A stretch of DNA of 64,000 bases from Beroe forskalii (taxonomy: Eukaryota; Ctenophora; Nuda; Beroida; Beroidae). The stretch spans positions 62,001-126,000 of the forward strand of contig WFMF01000325.1 of NCBI GenBank assembly GCA_011033025.1. The letters run 5' to 3'. A model generated the notes under the pieces. It was not told the origin of the DNA and did not search any database. It was given only the letters and a program-made list of their open reading frames with translations. This document shows, piece after piece, positions 1 to 33,233 of this stretch. Each line of letters starts with the position of its first letter. The stretch's first letter is position 1. The translations under genes were made by a program, and so were the position numbers.

Positions 1-2810
1 CGGTCAGTCATGGATACATTCGATAAGAAGTCATTGTATGCTAAACGAATCATTATTTTTCCTAGAAATGATTTGCTGTTAAGGAAATGTGGGGAATAAA
101 AGGATGCGCATCCGTGGATAATGCTCTAAAGAGCTCTTTATTATCAACTGGTAAATCAAAGGAAGTACCTACCCTATTGATGATAAATTCATGCATTCAT
201 AGACGTATAATTCAAGGAAAATGAAATGGTGATTCATGATGACAGTGGTTTGAACTTTGAAGCATGACATGTTTGCTATATGCGCTGGTTGTACCAATTA
301 TAGTATGGTAATTGACTAATTGAACAGATCAATTTTTTCTTGTCCGTTTGTATCCTTTACTTGATCGATCCGTCTACACACATTATAATATAGCCTATGT
401 TCTAGTAACTTGTTCTCATGATGAGGTGATGTTACACACGATTCATTGGACAAAGCTACATCAGGCAGTGTAACATAACCGGTGTGCAGATTGTGCAACG
501 TGAGGTACCTATTGTCATTACCTCATCCTACATGAGGTATTGTCATGACCTCATCCTCATTAGAATAATGGACCATACTTCGTGCAGGATAAGGCATTAC
601 ATATGCAGCACCATAATTACAAGTCAACCGTGCATTCAATAGCTCCTAATCAGTCGCTACTTACCTTAAATGTTCACTCATTCTGTTCAAGCCACACCTT
701 TGCAAGTAAGTTGGTACAATGTACCAGAATTAGCCTTCTTTTGAGGCTCTAATCAAGCCATTATTCATGATAACTATGCAGTATGCTGCCATATTTGCAC
801 ATTCACACATCAGAGAACACCCATTACTGAATACCGACAAAGAGTATTTCATTACCGTCTTAAAGCTAAGTCATATGTTTGCCGGTGTCTTGATAAACAC
901 ATGCAAATTACTGCTGCCCATGCCAACTTCCCAAAGTATTTGCTGGATCTGTGCCAACTAGTTCACATGCATCTGTTTAAGTGCTTTATGCTTATTAATT
1001 GGTCTGTTCACACAACACAAAACAGGTTTTAATAATAAGGGCCATATTCTACAGCTCTATTGGTAGCTCTATTAACTCTCAACTGGAGAATACCTACCCT
1101 TATTAGCCCAGGTACCTATTACCTACAATAGCCTACGATACCGTGCTAGTCGCTAGAAGATCATATACTTCTGTTGTCTGAAGGAGTAGTGGAGTCTACA
1201 CAATATGTAAGTTACACGAGAAAAATAGGCAGTGATTGATAATGATCAAATGTAGGACCGCCACAGGTATTTTACACATTCTAGTGAGCAGATGCTTCAA
1301 AACTGTGTACAGCAGTACAGCGGCTTATGTAAGAAAATTGCCATAAGAGTAGACGTTTTAAGACTTCCTCTTTTCCCGGAAAAACGTGTCTAATTTCCTG
1401 TCACATGACCAGCTAAACAAAAAACATAGGAAGTTAGATCCCTTACTTCACATATTATTATTACAACATCGCAGAATACCGTGTGACATGGCAAATATAT
1501 GACCTCATCATCGAAGCTGTGTCCTGTGATCTGACTTCATTGCAGAGCATTGATCTGTACACACGATTCACACTCTACACACACAGGTGCCGTAATATAG
1601 GAGGGGCTATAACTCGGGTTCTTCGACTAAATCAAATGGAATATATTACAGGATTTTTATTCGCAATATAATATATAATATTATAGGGGGGCTATAAAAA
1701 ACGGCAGGATTTTCATTTTCAAAGTCCAGGCTTTAATTTGAAAAGACTGAGTTGTCCCCTATTTTGAAATGCGTCTGGTGGCCATCAAATAAAATGTTAT
1801 GTAACCAGTGTCGTAATTCTAATTCTAGCAGTGACTGAACATGCGACAAGTCACAAGATCCTGAATTCTACACACATTTCAATACCCCCAAGTCGTTTAA
1901 ATCACTACCCCAGGTTTAATAACATCAGACAGACGTTTACCATATAGCATGAAGTATTTACCGACTTGCTCCAAGAAATGATATATTTGCATTCTGTTAA
2001 CAGAGTCACGTGAAGCCTATATATGAGGTAATGAAACTTTCAGAAGGGATGAACTATGTGTGGTTATCTAATCAAGAAATTGCTAACTCGAAAATGTAAG
2101 TTTAGTTCAATTCAAAATATGACATAATGATGCATGCAATGATGTAATAAGGAAATTGTGCAAGATTAGATCAGATTAGACAATGTTCTTAAGTTTCTAC
2201 TTTCTAGAAAAAGGTCACATAAATTTCACAGCCAAGTGCAATATTCTTATATTCGTTACTTTCACTCAATCCCACGGCTTAATTTGCTTGAATATCAAAA
2301 TGACAACTCATGCCCGTGGAAGGTAATTTACAAAGTATTTTAGCAGTAAAATTCATAGGCATTTCCTCGTAACTGGAAGGGGACCGTAGTGGTTCTGAGT
2401 TACTGTTTTGCTGTAATCAGACCTTCTAAGGCTGGTGATTATTTAAACGTGATTGCTTAAATCTTCAAACGCAAAGATTAATGCAGAAACATGGAAATAT
2501 TTGAGTAGATGCCTGTCATGCTCTCATGTGATTTGATAAATAGGAGGTAGGATGACGTCATAATGATAGCTCAAAGTAGTGAGTTGATGATGTGCTTAGG
2601 TAATTTGATAGTGTGCTTGAAGCGAAATACTTTCATGAAGAGTTTTGCAATGCTGAGATCATGCACTTTTCAATGCATTATGGGTATTATGTGTATAATG
2701 TGTATAAACACAACCCTCAGAGCAGCTCATTGCACGATGCTCTATACATGGCAGTGAGCACTATACATTACAATGAAGTATGTACACTATACACTGCAGT
2801 TACTGCAATA

Positions 2811-2843
2811 TATAGTGTATACTGCAGTGCAGTATACACTATA
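2811..2843. repeat. Short perfect palindrome
   Basis: Two 15-bp arms beginning TATAGTGTATACTGC face each other across a 3-nt loop. Surrounding DNA (2760-2920) is a patchwork of related TATACACT / GTGTA motifs, so this looks like the core of a decayed simple-sequence array and not a regulatory site. Confidence 0.7.
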
Positions 2844-3029
2844 CATAGCAGTGTACACTACACACAGTACAACAGTATACACTGTCATGTAAAGTACCCG
2901 ATATACTGTATACACGCACTACTAATGATCAGTGGATACCTTACACTGCGCACGTCTGAAAGTGACAGATCATAGGACTAAACGATGACAGCGTCTCTGT
3001 GAATTTAGAGATCAAAGCTGAGGGAGCGT

Positions 3030-3150
3030 GCTGATTGGTTGATTGCACTTTCTCTGCCCTAGGTGATTGGTTGTGGCACTTCAACAAAGCACTTTGATTG
3101 GCTATGGCACTCAACAGAGCACGGTGATTGGCTATGGCACTCGCATGAGG
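3030..3150. repeat. About 30-bp tandem repeat, four degenerate units
   Basis: The unit is approximately TGATTGGCTATGGCACTCAA followed by CAGAGCACGG and recurs about four times with substitutions. Each unit contains a CCAAT-type pentamer (ATTGG), so the array could bind CCAAT factors, but no promoter context is visible. Confidence 0.6.
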
Positions 3151-4917
3151 TGATGTGTAATATCTCAAATGTCAAACACAACCCACAGCAGGCTCCAAGA
3201 TTCTACGTGTTTTATGATTTCATTAAACTGAGAGAGTGTACATTGAGTGTACAATGCGTGTTATAACTTGATAAAGCCATAGTCAGCTCTCTCTCTGTGT
3301 GCTGCTTCAAAATATGTTATTTCAATGTAAAGTGTAATGCGATACATGCGAGAAAGAGTCACGATGCTGCTAGGCCATCATATTGTGTTGTTGAAATGTG
3401 TCGTGGCAACTGCCACGAAACAAACAGGAGAGCAATTAATGTCTTCTGTGTTTCAAGGCAAGTTCCGACCTATCCCTTTCAAGAGACCATATATTTTCTA
3501 AAGAATGAAGTGCTTCCTGGGGTCAATTAGGTATTTTCCAACAAGGAAATCACGACCAGCATGTTTGAGGAGCAAGAAATGTCTTTCTGAGAAATAATTA
3601 TCAAATCTCCGGTGATTTACCCTCTTTAAGCGGTCAAATTAGGGATACTATTTTTGAGCAGTGTCTACTGGCTAACTGGGTAAGTTTAAGATCTTATAAT
3701 TCCCATTTCATATTGGATTTGTCTGCAGAAACTACCTTAATTATGTTAAGTTCAGGGAAAGTGGAAACACCCATCATCAGTATTCCATTTCACGAAATAT
3801 CACACTTTGGAGGACTGCTAATTTATTTTGCTGCCGGCAAACAAAAAAATAGGATTATATTACAGGGGGTCACGGGACAAAAATCACGTTGATGTAATTT
3901 GTAGCGTTTCAAGAATGAGAAGGTTTGCTCAACTGGAAAATACGATTGATTTTCATCTTCTCAGAGATTTAACAAGAAAACTACAGTGATAGGTTTATCG
4001 TTTTCCATTTTATGTGATTCCCAGAATTGCATTTTAGCAACGAATGTTCCGGTCACTTATCAAGAATTTCATGCAATATTATTTTCCCAGAAATCTTCAT
4101 TTCAAGCAAATCTTGCTATCTTGACTGATTCTTGCAAGAATCTTTCGATGAAATTCCACGGGAGGCTCTAAATTCGGTGGATTTTTGATGGATTTCCCCA
4201 CATTCTCATTTCTTTATGTCCTTTTGATTTGTACCCTTCATTTGGGGTTTTGTTATGGGTTACACCAGCCATGGGCTACATTCCTTCCTTCAAACTTATT
4301 AAGAAAACAATCACGAGATTTTGCCTGTTCCTCAGAATCCCACAGCCTACTCCCATGGCATGATGATAATATGTGCAGTGAGTTGCTAGGTAAGCACGGC
4401 AGCTATTAGAAGATACCTTAGCAGCACAGAGCACAAGACTTCAGCATTACTTATCTCTCATTGGCCAAATAACACAGCGAACAGCAAGCTGGCCTAAATT
4501 CAAGGAGCTGAGAGTAATAGGCTAGCTTTGGGTAGTATCGTGTCCATGGCAATTAATTAGTTAATTAGCGTGATTGGGCATTTTAATTGGTTAACGATCA
4601 CAGCAAAGATATGTCCGATAATGTCCATTGACATAGTGGAGCACTAGCCCTGCACACATATAATAGTAGTGGGATATATGTAATCTATATGTAGAGAGAG
4701 CGCCTTACTGTGTGTACATTACACGACCTCATTATACCCACATTGCACTAGTCACGTGACCTCTATTACAGGTCACGTGCACACTCAGCTGTGTGAGAGA
4801 CAGGGAGGGAGAGCGAGGCTTTAAGAAAAGTGTACCTACTTTAACAACGCAGCATAGCAAACAAATAAAGTGAGTGGGGGTGGGGTGAGTGTGCATGAAC
4901 CGAGGGTAGAACATTAC

Positions 4918-5214
4918 CATGTAAAAGGCCGAATTCTCTTCTTCACTATCGCTTGTTTCACTAGAACTTTCGCTTACGTCTCCGACCTTCGCAATTGCCG
5001 ATCGCATGTTATTAACCATCGCTTCTTGCCAGATTTTATAACGATCGAACTTGTCAGCACTTTGCGGTGACGTTTCAGGCTCGGAGGATTTGGAGGGTTG
5101 TTCCTCGGGTTCGCTCTCCGGGAGCTCCCCTTCGTCGGAAACCTCGCCCTCGTCACTGGGGAGCTCGCCCTCGGACAGCTCGCCATCCGACTTATCCTCA
5201 CTATCACGGCCCAT
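4918..5214 (-). CDS. First coding exon of an acidic Ser/Asp/Glu-rich protein (partial)
   Basis: Reading leftward from ATG at 5214, the exon encodes about 99 residues: GRDSEDKSDGELSEGELPSD and similar acidic repeats, then a more ordered stretch with the motif YKIWQEAM, then another Ser/Glu run ending before a GT donor at 4917/4916. The acidic D/S-G-E repeats followed by a short helix containing an IW pair are the style of nuclear RNA-export or RNA-processing factors such as PHAX. The match is not strong enough to name it. The rest of the gene is not found in the window. CpG-containing DNA just upstream (5215-5450) is a plausible promoter. Confidence 0.5.
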
Positions 5215-5927
5215 GTCCTATCTAACCAGCAAGCAGTGGTGAAATGTGGCAAAGTGAAAAAGCTGGATGAGCCAGCAGCGAGACAGGCTTATCCCGGCTA
5301 AATAAGTCTCCGTGAAGATTGAATTGGGTGGCTTGATTGGGAACGTATTCGTGTAATCTTCACAGATCGATTCACAAATCGATTGGAAATCCATCTCAGC
5401 AGGCTCGCGGAATAGATGAAAATAGAATAAAATGGATTATTGGCAAATCAGGATAAGCCATGTCTCGCATTGACTTCATCCATCTTAAAGTTGTTGTTTC
5501 ACTATGTATAATAATAATTCAAATTTTCAAATTAAACGTATAGGTTTGTGCTTTCTTGTAAGAATAACGTCCATCTAATGGAGAAAAGGAAGTTACATTA
5601 TAACAGTGATTTAGCAAAGCCATTTACTAAAAGTCAGTTGACGTGCCTGTGACACGAACCGTCCGAATGTACATATTATCAAATGGAATGTGCAAGAGGC
5701 ACAACGCGTAGCTTATCCAATGCCGAGAAATTCTCACGCACTCAATTCTTGGTGATATACGGCAATATTACTGCGCGGCTTAACTTATCCTCATTCCTGC
5801 TCACTGTGCGCGCGCAACGAACAAAAAATAAAGCCTTCAAATTATGAACCAAACTTTTTCAAAATTTTATTAAGTCCTATTTAACACAGGGTTCAAGATA
5901 CGCAAATGGAAATAATATTGGCAAATC
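5215..5927. other. Intergenic, possible promoter region
   Basis: No coding signal is visible. The part next to the minus-strand acidic exon is relatively GC-rich and could be its promoter and 5' UTR; the remainder is AT-rich. Confidence 0.35.
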
Positions 5928-6296
5928 ATGATTCAATTAACATTTACTGAGAAATCCAAAAAGATAATCTGTTGTGCAGCATATGCAGCAATATTTGTGG
6001 TAGCGTTTTGCACACTCTGTGCAACTGCAAAAATGTTAAACAATCATCGATTAATCGAACCAATTAGCACTGACGCAATTTGCATTGGATTTGTTGGTTA
6101 TGCTTATGATCCGCGAAGCGAATTGATCGAATTTTTTGAATCAAACCGATTTGCACCAAATGGTATTATTATTAAACTAGAATTTCAAAATAACTTGCCC
6201 TACGCCGCGCACTTCAAACTAAATGACAATGATCAATGCAAATGCAACAATCATCAATTTGCTCGAATTTGTAAATACAATGCGAATACTGCATGA
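5928..6296 (+). CDS. Orphan 122-aa membrane-anchored ORF
   Basis: A single open frame encodes a basic N-terminus (residues 1-12), one strongly hydrophobic segment (about 14-35, rich in A, I, C, V) and a polar 85-residue tail rich in Asn and Ile that contains two short Cys/Asn motifs. The shape is a type II membrane protein or an uncleaved signal anchor. I recognise no family. The frame is longer than expected by chance in DNA this AT-rich, but base composition does not differ from the flanks and no intron or paralogue is visible. It may be a rapidly evolving orphan or a chance ORF. Confidence 0.35.
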   Translation: MIQLTFTEKSKKIICCAAYAAIFVVAFCTLCATAKMLNNHRLIEPISTDAICIGFVGYAYDPRSELIEFFESNRFAPNGIIIKLEFQNNLPYAAHFKLNDNDQCKCNNHQFARICKYNANTA

Positions 6297-8283
6297 GTGA
6301 TGAGTTTTGTACTTGATTTTGTTGCAATACTCGTGCATTTATTTTCATAACTTGAAAGATGTGAAATAAATATGCAATATTTTGTTATGTTTGTAGTATA
6401 CCCATACACCTCTATAGATAAGACATTGGATTGACTCGTGTTCAATCTGTTCATGGTAATTAATCATGATATTTGCCAAATGTTTTGCTGATAAGTGACA
6501 GGTGATACTCATTAAAATATGTATAGCTATAGTTGATTATAGTTTGTAATAAGAAATCTTACTTTTTCATGTATATTTAGAAGAAATTAATTAGTTGATT
6601 GATTACTTGTTCATTTGCATTACTGATTCTATGCAGCCAGTTTGTCATTTTGCACCATGGCACTGATCCAAGTTTACTTTTAGATGTACTTGTATCATAT
6701 CTTCAAGGTAGATATCTGGCAAGTTAAGATCCTTTCTTGCATTCAAACCTTTGTGTAATATATGTAGAAGTTATATGGAGATCAATTCCTCGACTCAATT
6801 ATATAATTCACCACAATTCATTGAAAATAAAACAATTGCACTGTTTTTATCCATAGATTGTATCATTCTTAGGAAGGGACAGGAACATCTCATCATTCAT
6901 GTTCAGAGTGCAGGTAAGATTGATTTAATTTCTCATTATTTTGCAGCTCATGAACCATTGTGTCATTAATGATCTCACTTACTACCTGTAGATCATCAGT
7001 AAGAACAATATTTTCATTGTACTCTACTGTAGTGACAAGAGCTTTCTCAATGGTAAGTGATACATGTCAAACTAGTTGGTATATTTTCTTCAGCTTGTGG
7101 TATATTTTATTTGACAGCATATACTAAGCATGATACATTGTGATACCACAAGCACTTCAAACTACTTTTTTGATAAATATGTCCATTGATTGAAATTAAT
7201 AAGTAAGTGCTAGACCAAATCTTTCGTGGTCCCAAAATTTTGGTATGAAACTGAACTAACCTTAGTAAGTTCATGACTAAAAGAAAATGGATTCTGATGG
7301 ATTCACAAATAGAGGTCAGTCTCTGAGGACATAAAATGAGTAATTAAAAACTTATAGGTATTACATGTATGACTGTCACTTTGTAAAGTCTATTTCTTTA
7401 CCTACTGTAAAGCCATTAATTTTCGCGAGGCATTAATTTTCGCGAATTTATTTGGAAAAGAAAATCCGCAAAAATATCAGACGTGAAGTTAATTTTCAAT
7501 TTTGGAGATAAATTTTGGAGTGTCTCATTAGCGAATTTTCTATTTATTGCTTAGAATTTTTCATGACATGTAATATATTAATTTAAATTGCTTAGAAATA
7601 TTATGATGTACTGATTCTTCAATTTGTATCTGAATGAATTTATGCAAATGCATGATCGGTCGCTGCTGTAAAATATAAAATTATGTTGTTTTATTAAAAT
7701 TATGTTGTTTTATTAACATTAAGCCCTCAACTTAGATCGCAGTATTGTTTACAAATAACATGCTGTAATGTCTGACAAACAGAGACACACTCAAGTAAAC
7801 ATAGACAAACAAGACACCTCATTACTGGGCTTTTGCCTTTATACAATCACCGGCTATCAAGGTGTACAGCAATTAGTGAAAATGATAAATGGCCACGTAC
7901 AAGCACTGGTTTATTTTTAAGGAATATTGAAATTCGTGAAAATTAAAACCGTGAAAATTAGTCTGTTTTTAAAGAAACGCGAAAAATAGCACCCGCGGAA
8001 ATATATGGCTTTACAGTATTTGAATAAAAAAGAAAACTTTCTTCAAGGCATCAATCTGCAAGACTTTTCTCCAACTCCGTACTTGAACTCCAACATGATC
8101 CCTTTAGGTAATGCAATGTAGAGAGCAGCAGGATCCAAATGAGTCACACCAAGATGAGTGGTGTGCAGGCTTCTTCAGTCGAATACCTACCTCAGCTTTC
8201 GGGGTGTTATCCAATTATTTTTGAAAATACAGGTACCTGGGAGAAAGCACATGTCTTCTGAGTTTATGTTTATTTGAACATTT
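6297..8283. other. Intergenic, upstream of thioredoxin reductase
   Basis: I looked here for a glutaredoxin exon, which would make the downstream gene a thioredoxin-glutathione reductase, and found no CPYC-type active site. Apart from the MITE at 7403-8018 the stretch is AT-rich and featureless. The 5' UTR and any targeting-peptide exon of the reductase would lie here. Confidence 0.4.
7403..8018. mobile_element. 616-bp MITE with TA target site
   Basis: The element is bounded by inverted CTGTAAAGCCAT ends, each preceded or followed by TA, and both subterminal regions carry TTTTCGCG-type motifs in inverted orientation. There is no coding capacity. The TA flanks and the terminal inverted repeats fit a non-autonomous Tc1/mariner-type element. 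Confidence 0.7.
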
Positions 8284-29589
<21,306 letters not shown>

Positions 29590-29870
29590 AGTGGCTATGG
29601 TCCACCTGTCTTCTGTAACCAGGAGACCAGGTTCCATAGCGTTTAATATGTGTCACGGCTGTCACCATGGTGAGGTTTAATGTAATCTGGTATCACGGTG
29701 AATGTATCCAGTTGTCAAAGTGGCGTATTACAGTCGCTGAGGTGATTTCCAGAGTCATGACGTTATATTCCTGACCCCCTTTTCTGTCGTCATGACACCC
29801 CTCCCCCGGTCCCTTATATTTATCCTGGTGATGTGGCACATATTACCTGAAGCTGTCCCGGAAACCCGGG

Positions 29871-29996
29871 CTGGACGGTTTATAATCTTCCTTCTCGGAG
29901 TATGACACGTAGCCATGGTAACATGTTACCATGGTAACACGGTTATAATCCTCCTCCTGGACGGTTCATAATCTTCCTTCTCGGAGTATGACGCGA
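29871..29996 (+). repeat. Duplicated 5' half of the SECIS
   Basis: A segment of about 38 nt containing CTTCCTTCTCGGAGTATGAC occurs at 29871-29909 and again at 29958-29996. Only the second copy continues into the helix and TGAT strand. The first copy runs instead into a palindromic minisatellite unit (CCATGGTAAC arms). It is therefore a half-SECIS decoy. Confidence 0.65.
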
Positions 29997-30032
29997 CAGG
30001 GCCAAGCTGGTTTCCAGAGCCCTGTTGCTGAT
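29988..30032 (+). promoter_or_regulatory. Candidate SECIS element (type 2) in the TXNRD 3' UTR
   Basis: This is the RNA hairpin that recruits SBP2 and the Sec elongation factor. The core 5' strand is ATGAC (29988-29992). Next comes a 10-bp helix, GCGACAGGGC paired with GCCCTGTTGC (29993-30002 with 30019-30028, one G-U). After one C, the conserved unpaired AA lies at 30004-30005, 11 nt after ATGAC. A mini-stem CTGG/CCAG caps the apex, which makes it type 2. The core 3' strand TGAT is at 30029-30032. Below the core an internal loop leads to a weak TCCT/AGGA helix. It lies about 405 nt after the UGA codon. I found this by eye; folding was not run. Confidence 0.75.
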
Positions 30033-30090
30033 GATGCTTTCAGGACAGTCTTCAGGAAAAGTTAAAAAACAAAAGTTAAATACTTAAATA

Positions 30091-30260
30091 GTAAGGCACC
30101 TGCATCGTTACGCGTCGATCGAATGAACTGATCAAATGAAAAACGCACACCATCGCGCGCGCTTCCTTTTTTGCGCGGATGTCTTCATAAAAGAGTATTG
30201 TGCGCGTTTTTCATTTGATCAATCCATTTGATCGACGCGGAACGATGAAACCACCTTACT
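30091..30260. mobile_element. 170-bp hairpin MITE
   Basis: Ends AGTAAGGCACCTGCATCGTT and AACGATGAAACCACCTTACT are inverted, as are the inner TCAAATGAAAAACGC and GCGTTTTTCATTTGA. It has a GC-rich loop and no ORF. Confidence 0.65.
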
Positions 30261-30835
30261 ACTGCCACATACTTTTAGTTACATAAGGTTTCGAGTATTC
30301 AAAAAGTACTCAATCAAGTAAAACGTTCTGCTGATTAATAAAAACTCGCGCTTTATTTCGATTGATTGTTGATTTTTTTGGTGTATTTTTAAGTCTTTCC
30401 TCTTTTATATCCCGTTAGAAAGTACAAATGTTAATGAGCAGTTGAACTTTTCCCTTTTGTAACTGAATAATTTAGTTACAAGCTTCAAGAAAGTTTGAAG
30501 AAGTAGATCTGTTTCTAAGATTGTTAATCGATATTTAATTTTTTGAAATTTTATCAACTTTTCCTTCCATACTTAGTTTTGAGTCAAAATGACGTGAGTG
30601 CTGCATCATGCATGTGTCTCGGCCTCACCTGCACCTGACCAATGCATGAAAAATCCAATAAATTGATGGATACAGTTTACCGTTACGGCATAAGATTAAG
30701 ACAGCCTCTGTGAAAATTTGAAGTATTTTGATCCAAAATTAACTTAACCAAGCTATAACAGATTTGAGTCAGTTTCGGACCGAAACTGCCACGCATATGT
30801 GTGAAGATCGCTTGATACATATACGGAGGGCTGCG

Positions 30836-30950
30836 CTCGATAACATACTCTCACTTGCGCGCGCCGCGCAACTCTTTTATACAGTAACTCACTGTATGCT
30901 GTAAGTGTATAAAAGAGTTGCGCGCGCAAGTGTTATCGAGCGATCTGTAC
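30836..30950. repeat. Long hairpin with GCGCGC arms
   Basis: Arms containing CTCGATAACA...CGCAACTCTTTTATAC face GTATAAAAGAGTTGCG...GTTATCGAG around a loop of about 20 nt. MITE-like; no coding content. Confidence 0.65.
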
Positions 30951-31099
30951 ACGTATTGTTTCCCAAGCCCGCATAGGTGGCTGTACGCGCATGGCGCTTC
31001 CCTACCTGTTCTGAGGAAGCGCGCCGCGCAACGCAAACTTGTCTGACGTCGTCAGACCCATTATTTAAAATTTTAAATAGGCAACGCCTGGCAAACAGG

Positions 31100-31348
31100 G
31101 GTCAGTCTCCCATATAAACGGAAGCCTTCATTATCTATGACAATGACGTCACTCAGAAAAATATAATTAAGCGCATCCAGCGCTTTAAGCAGTAAGGTTA
31201 GGGTTCTGTTTAGGGTCAGGATTTGTTAGGTTTAGGATATGGGTTAAGGTTAGGGTTTTGGTTAGGGCAATGGTTAGGTTTAGGATACAGAAAAATTGAC
31301 GTTTCGATCTGTGACGTCACTCAGAGCCGTTTATATGGGAGACATACC
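31100..31348. mobile_element. TGACGTCA-bearing MITE, copy 1
   Basis: Terminal inverted repeats GGTCAGTCTCCCATATAAAC and CCGTTTATATGGGAGACATA bound 249 bp. Each end carries a CRE-like TGACGTCACTCA, and the centre is TTAGGGTT-rich, resembling telomeric repeat. No ORF of family type. Confidence 0.75.
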
Positions 31349-31547
31349 CAAACAGGGATATACGTGTTTAGCAAACGTATTGACATTGTGTATTGTCAGA
31401 CGCGCTTCGTTTCACCCCTCAAAAGGTTAGGTGAAAGATGGTACCTCCCTTATTCCCCTAACCAGGGGTGTCGATACGCTTGCCGCGCCGCGCACTCCGT
31501 GCGCGTAACCAGGGCCCTGGTTAGGGCAACCTCCCGGCTCCCTTAAA

Positions 31548-32193
31548 GGGTACGTCTTCCATGTAAACGGGAGCCTTCATTATCTATGACAATGACGTCA
31601 CTCAGAAAGATATAATTAAGCGCATCTAGCGCTTTAAGCATTAAGGTCGTAGGATGTTACCCTACCCTCGCGCGCGCGGCGCAACGTTCCACATTTGGAC
31701 GTCACTTTGCGCCTTCGGCGACTTGTCCAACAACAAGTCAGAAGAAAGGGACGGACATCGCCCGTCGAGCATTAAGGTTAGGGTTCTGGTGAGGGTCAGG
31801 ATTTGTTAGGTTTAGGGTAAGGATTAAGGTTAGGGTTTTGGTTAGGGCTATGGTAAGGTTTAGGATACAGAAAAATTGACCTTTAGATCTGTGACGTCAC
31901 TCAGCCCCGTTTATATGGGAGAGATACCTCATGATTAGGGTCAGGATTTGTTAGGGTTAGGGTTAGGATTATGGTTAGGGTTTTGGTTAGGGCTATGGTT
32001 AGGTTTAGGATACAGAAAAATTGACGTTTAGATCTGTGACGTCACTCAGAGCCGTTTATATGGGAGACATACCAATCATGACCCTAACCCTTGTCCTTAA
32101 AGCGCTAGGTGCGCTTAATTATATTTTTCTGAGTGACGTCATTGTCATAGATAATGAAGGGTCCCGTTTGGCCGTTTACATGGGAGACTGACC
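31548..32193. mobile_element. Cluster of the same MITE, copies 2-4
   Basis: A copy with an internal extra segment runs from about 31548 to 31928. It is followed by a right half (about 31930-32073) and an inverted left half (about 32074-32193). All share the GGGAGAC-type ends and TGACGTCA motifs. The inverted arrangement suggests nested insertion or rearrangement between copies. Confidence 0.65.
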
Positions 32194-32877
32194 TTAAAGT
32201 TAAACCCGCGCGCGCAACGTTCTACATTCAGACGGCCACGCTTGTTAGCTATCCAGTCAGAAGAAATAAACATGCAACGTCTACGTCTGTCGAGATACCT
32301 TCTGTGTAAAACAACAACAACCATGAACAGTTGACACAACGTGTCAAACTTTGGTTTACATTACACATGGGACACCGAATGTGTTTCTCAACACTCAATC
32401 TGGTGATCCTAGATGTTATTCCTTTTCATCTACACATATAGTATTTGGAGTTTCACTTCCAATTTTAAATGTAAAAACTATTAAACCAGGAAAGCTAGTT
32501 AATTTATGCAGTCTTAATTGACTGATAATGCATTTCGAAGGATGCAGTTTACATGGAGGTGCCCAACTCCAGTTGCAATACAAATAAACTTAAAATTGCA
32601 TAAGTGTCACTTCTATTATAAGTGTCCCATCATTGTTCCTACGGCTTAAAATGAAACATGTCTTGTACGAGTGTTTTCTTTCAGTCTTTTTTGAAGATTC
32701 TTTCAAAAAGTACTTTGCATAGGTCTTTTACACACATCTTCGAAAAAGTAACATGAGTCTTTTGCAAGGATGAGGGGTATTTGCAGTGGTTCTCTTTATG
32801 GTCTTAATCTAACAATGCTCTATGATATCAACTTTGCTCCGAGATCCTCCTTATCCTATTTTAAATCTACCTATATG

Positions 32878-32987
32878 GTTGTATTTAGTGTTTTTATATA
32901 TATATATATATAGCAGCTGATACACAGATGATAGAATACGAGATAATCTGTGAATCGGCTGCTATATATAAAAACACTTAATACAAC
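32878..32987. repeat. Hairpin upstream of the rabphilin pseudogene
   Basis: Inverted arms (TATTTAGTGTTTTTATATAT, then GCAGCTGATACACAG) face each other around a 17-nt loop. This copy has a longer TA run and two arm mismatches compared with the one at 37034. Confidence 0.7.
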
Positions 32988-33053
32988 ATATACACACGAT
33001 ACACTAGCACTGTAGCCACACATATAAGCGATTGAGATATGAGTGAAAGTTAG

Positions 33054-33126
33054 GGCGAAGTAGCTCAGTTGGTAGAGCAGACACCCGGCAAGTTCTCAGT
33101 TGTGGGTTCAAGCCCTGCCTTCGACC
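33054..33126 (+). pseudogene. tRNA-like sequence, copy 1
   Basis: A 73-nt sequence has a good A box (TAGCTCAGTTGG), D stem GCTC/GAGC, a B box (GGTTCAAGCC) and an acceptor pairing GGCGAAG with CTTCGAC (one mismatch). The anticodon stem does not pair well, and here the residue before the anticodon is C instead of T. It is therefore a tRNA pseudogene or the head of a tRNA-derived SINE; it might still serve as a Pol III promoter. Confidence 0.55.
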
Positions 33127-33233
33127 TTAATTTTCAGACTCATCCAAGTTTGTGTGTGTGACTCAGGCATTTCAATTTGAATATACCTATATATGGTACC
33201 ATGAATTAGAATTTAACCCTAAGTTCACTCAGA

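Larger units (their letters stand above)
1..4917. other. Gene-poor left flank
   Basis: I see no recognisable coding exon on either strand. The open frames present are short and have no family features. The minus-strand gene whose first exon is at 4918-5214 must continue into this stretch or beyond the window edge, but I could not identify its next exon. The DNA is AT-rich. It holds a perfect short palindrome near 2.8 kb and a run of about 30-bp tandem repeats near 3.1 kb, listed separately. Confidence 0.5.
29590..31037. other. TXNRD 3' UTR and downstream intergenic DNA
   Basis: Contains the candidate SECIS, a poly(A) signal AATAAA at 30337-30342 and two hairpin MITEs listed separately. No other coding exon is seen. 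Confidence 0.5.

Noticed and set aside
6297-8283. Possible glutaredoxin exon that would make TXNRD a thioredoxin-glutathione reductase
   Set aside because: No CPYC-type motif or glutaredoxin helix could be found in any frame.
29753-29798. Alternative SECIS built on the two GTCATGAC palindromes
   Set aside because: The arms pair but there is no AA at the right distance and no opposing GA strand; the 29988 candidate fits far better.
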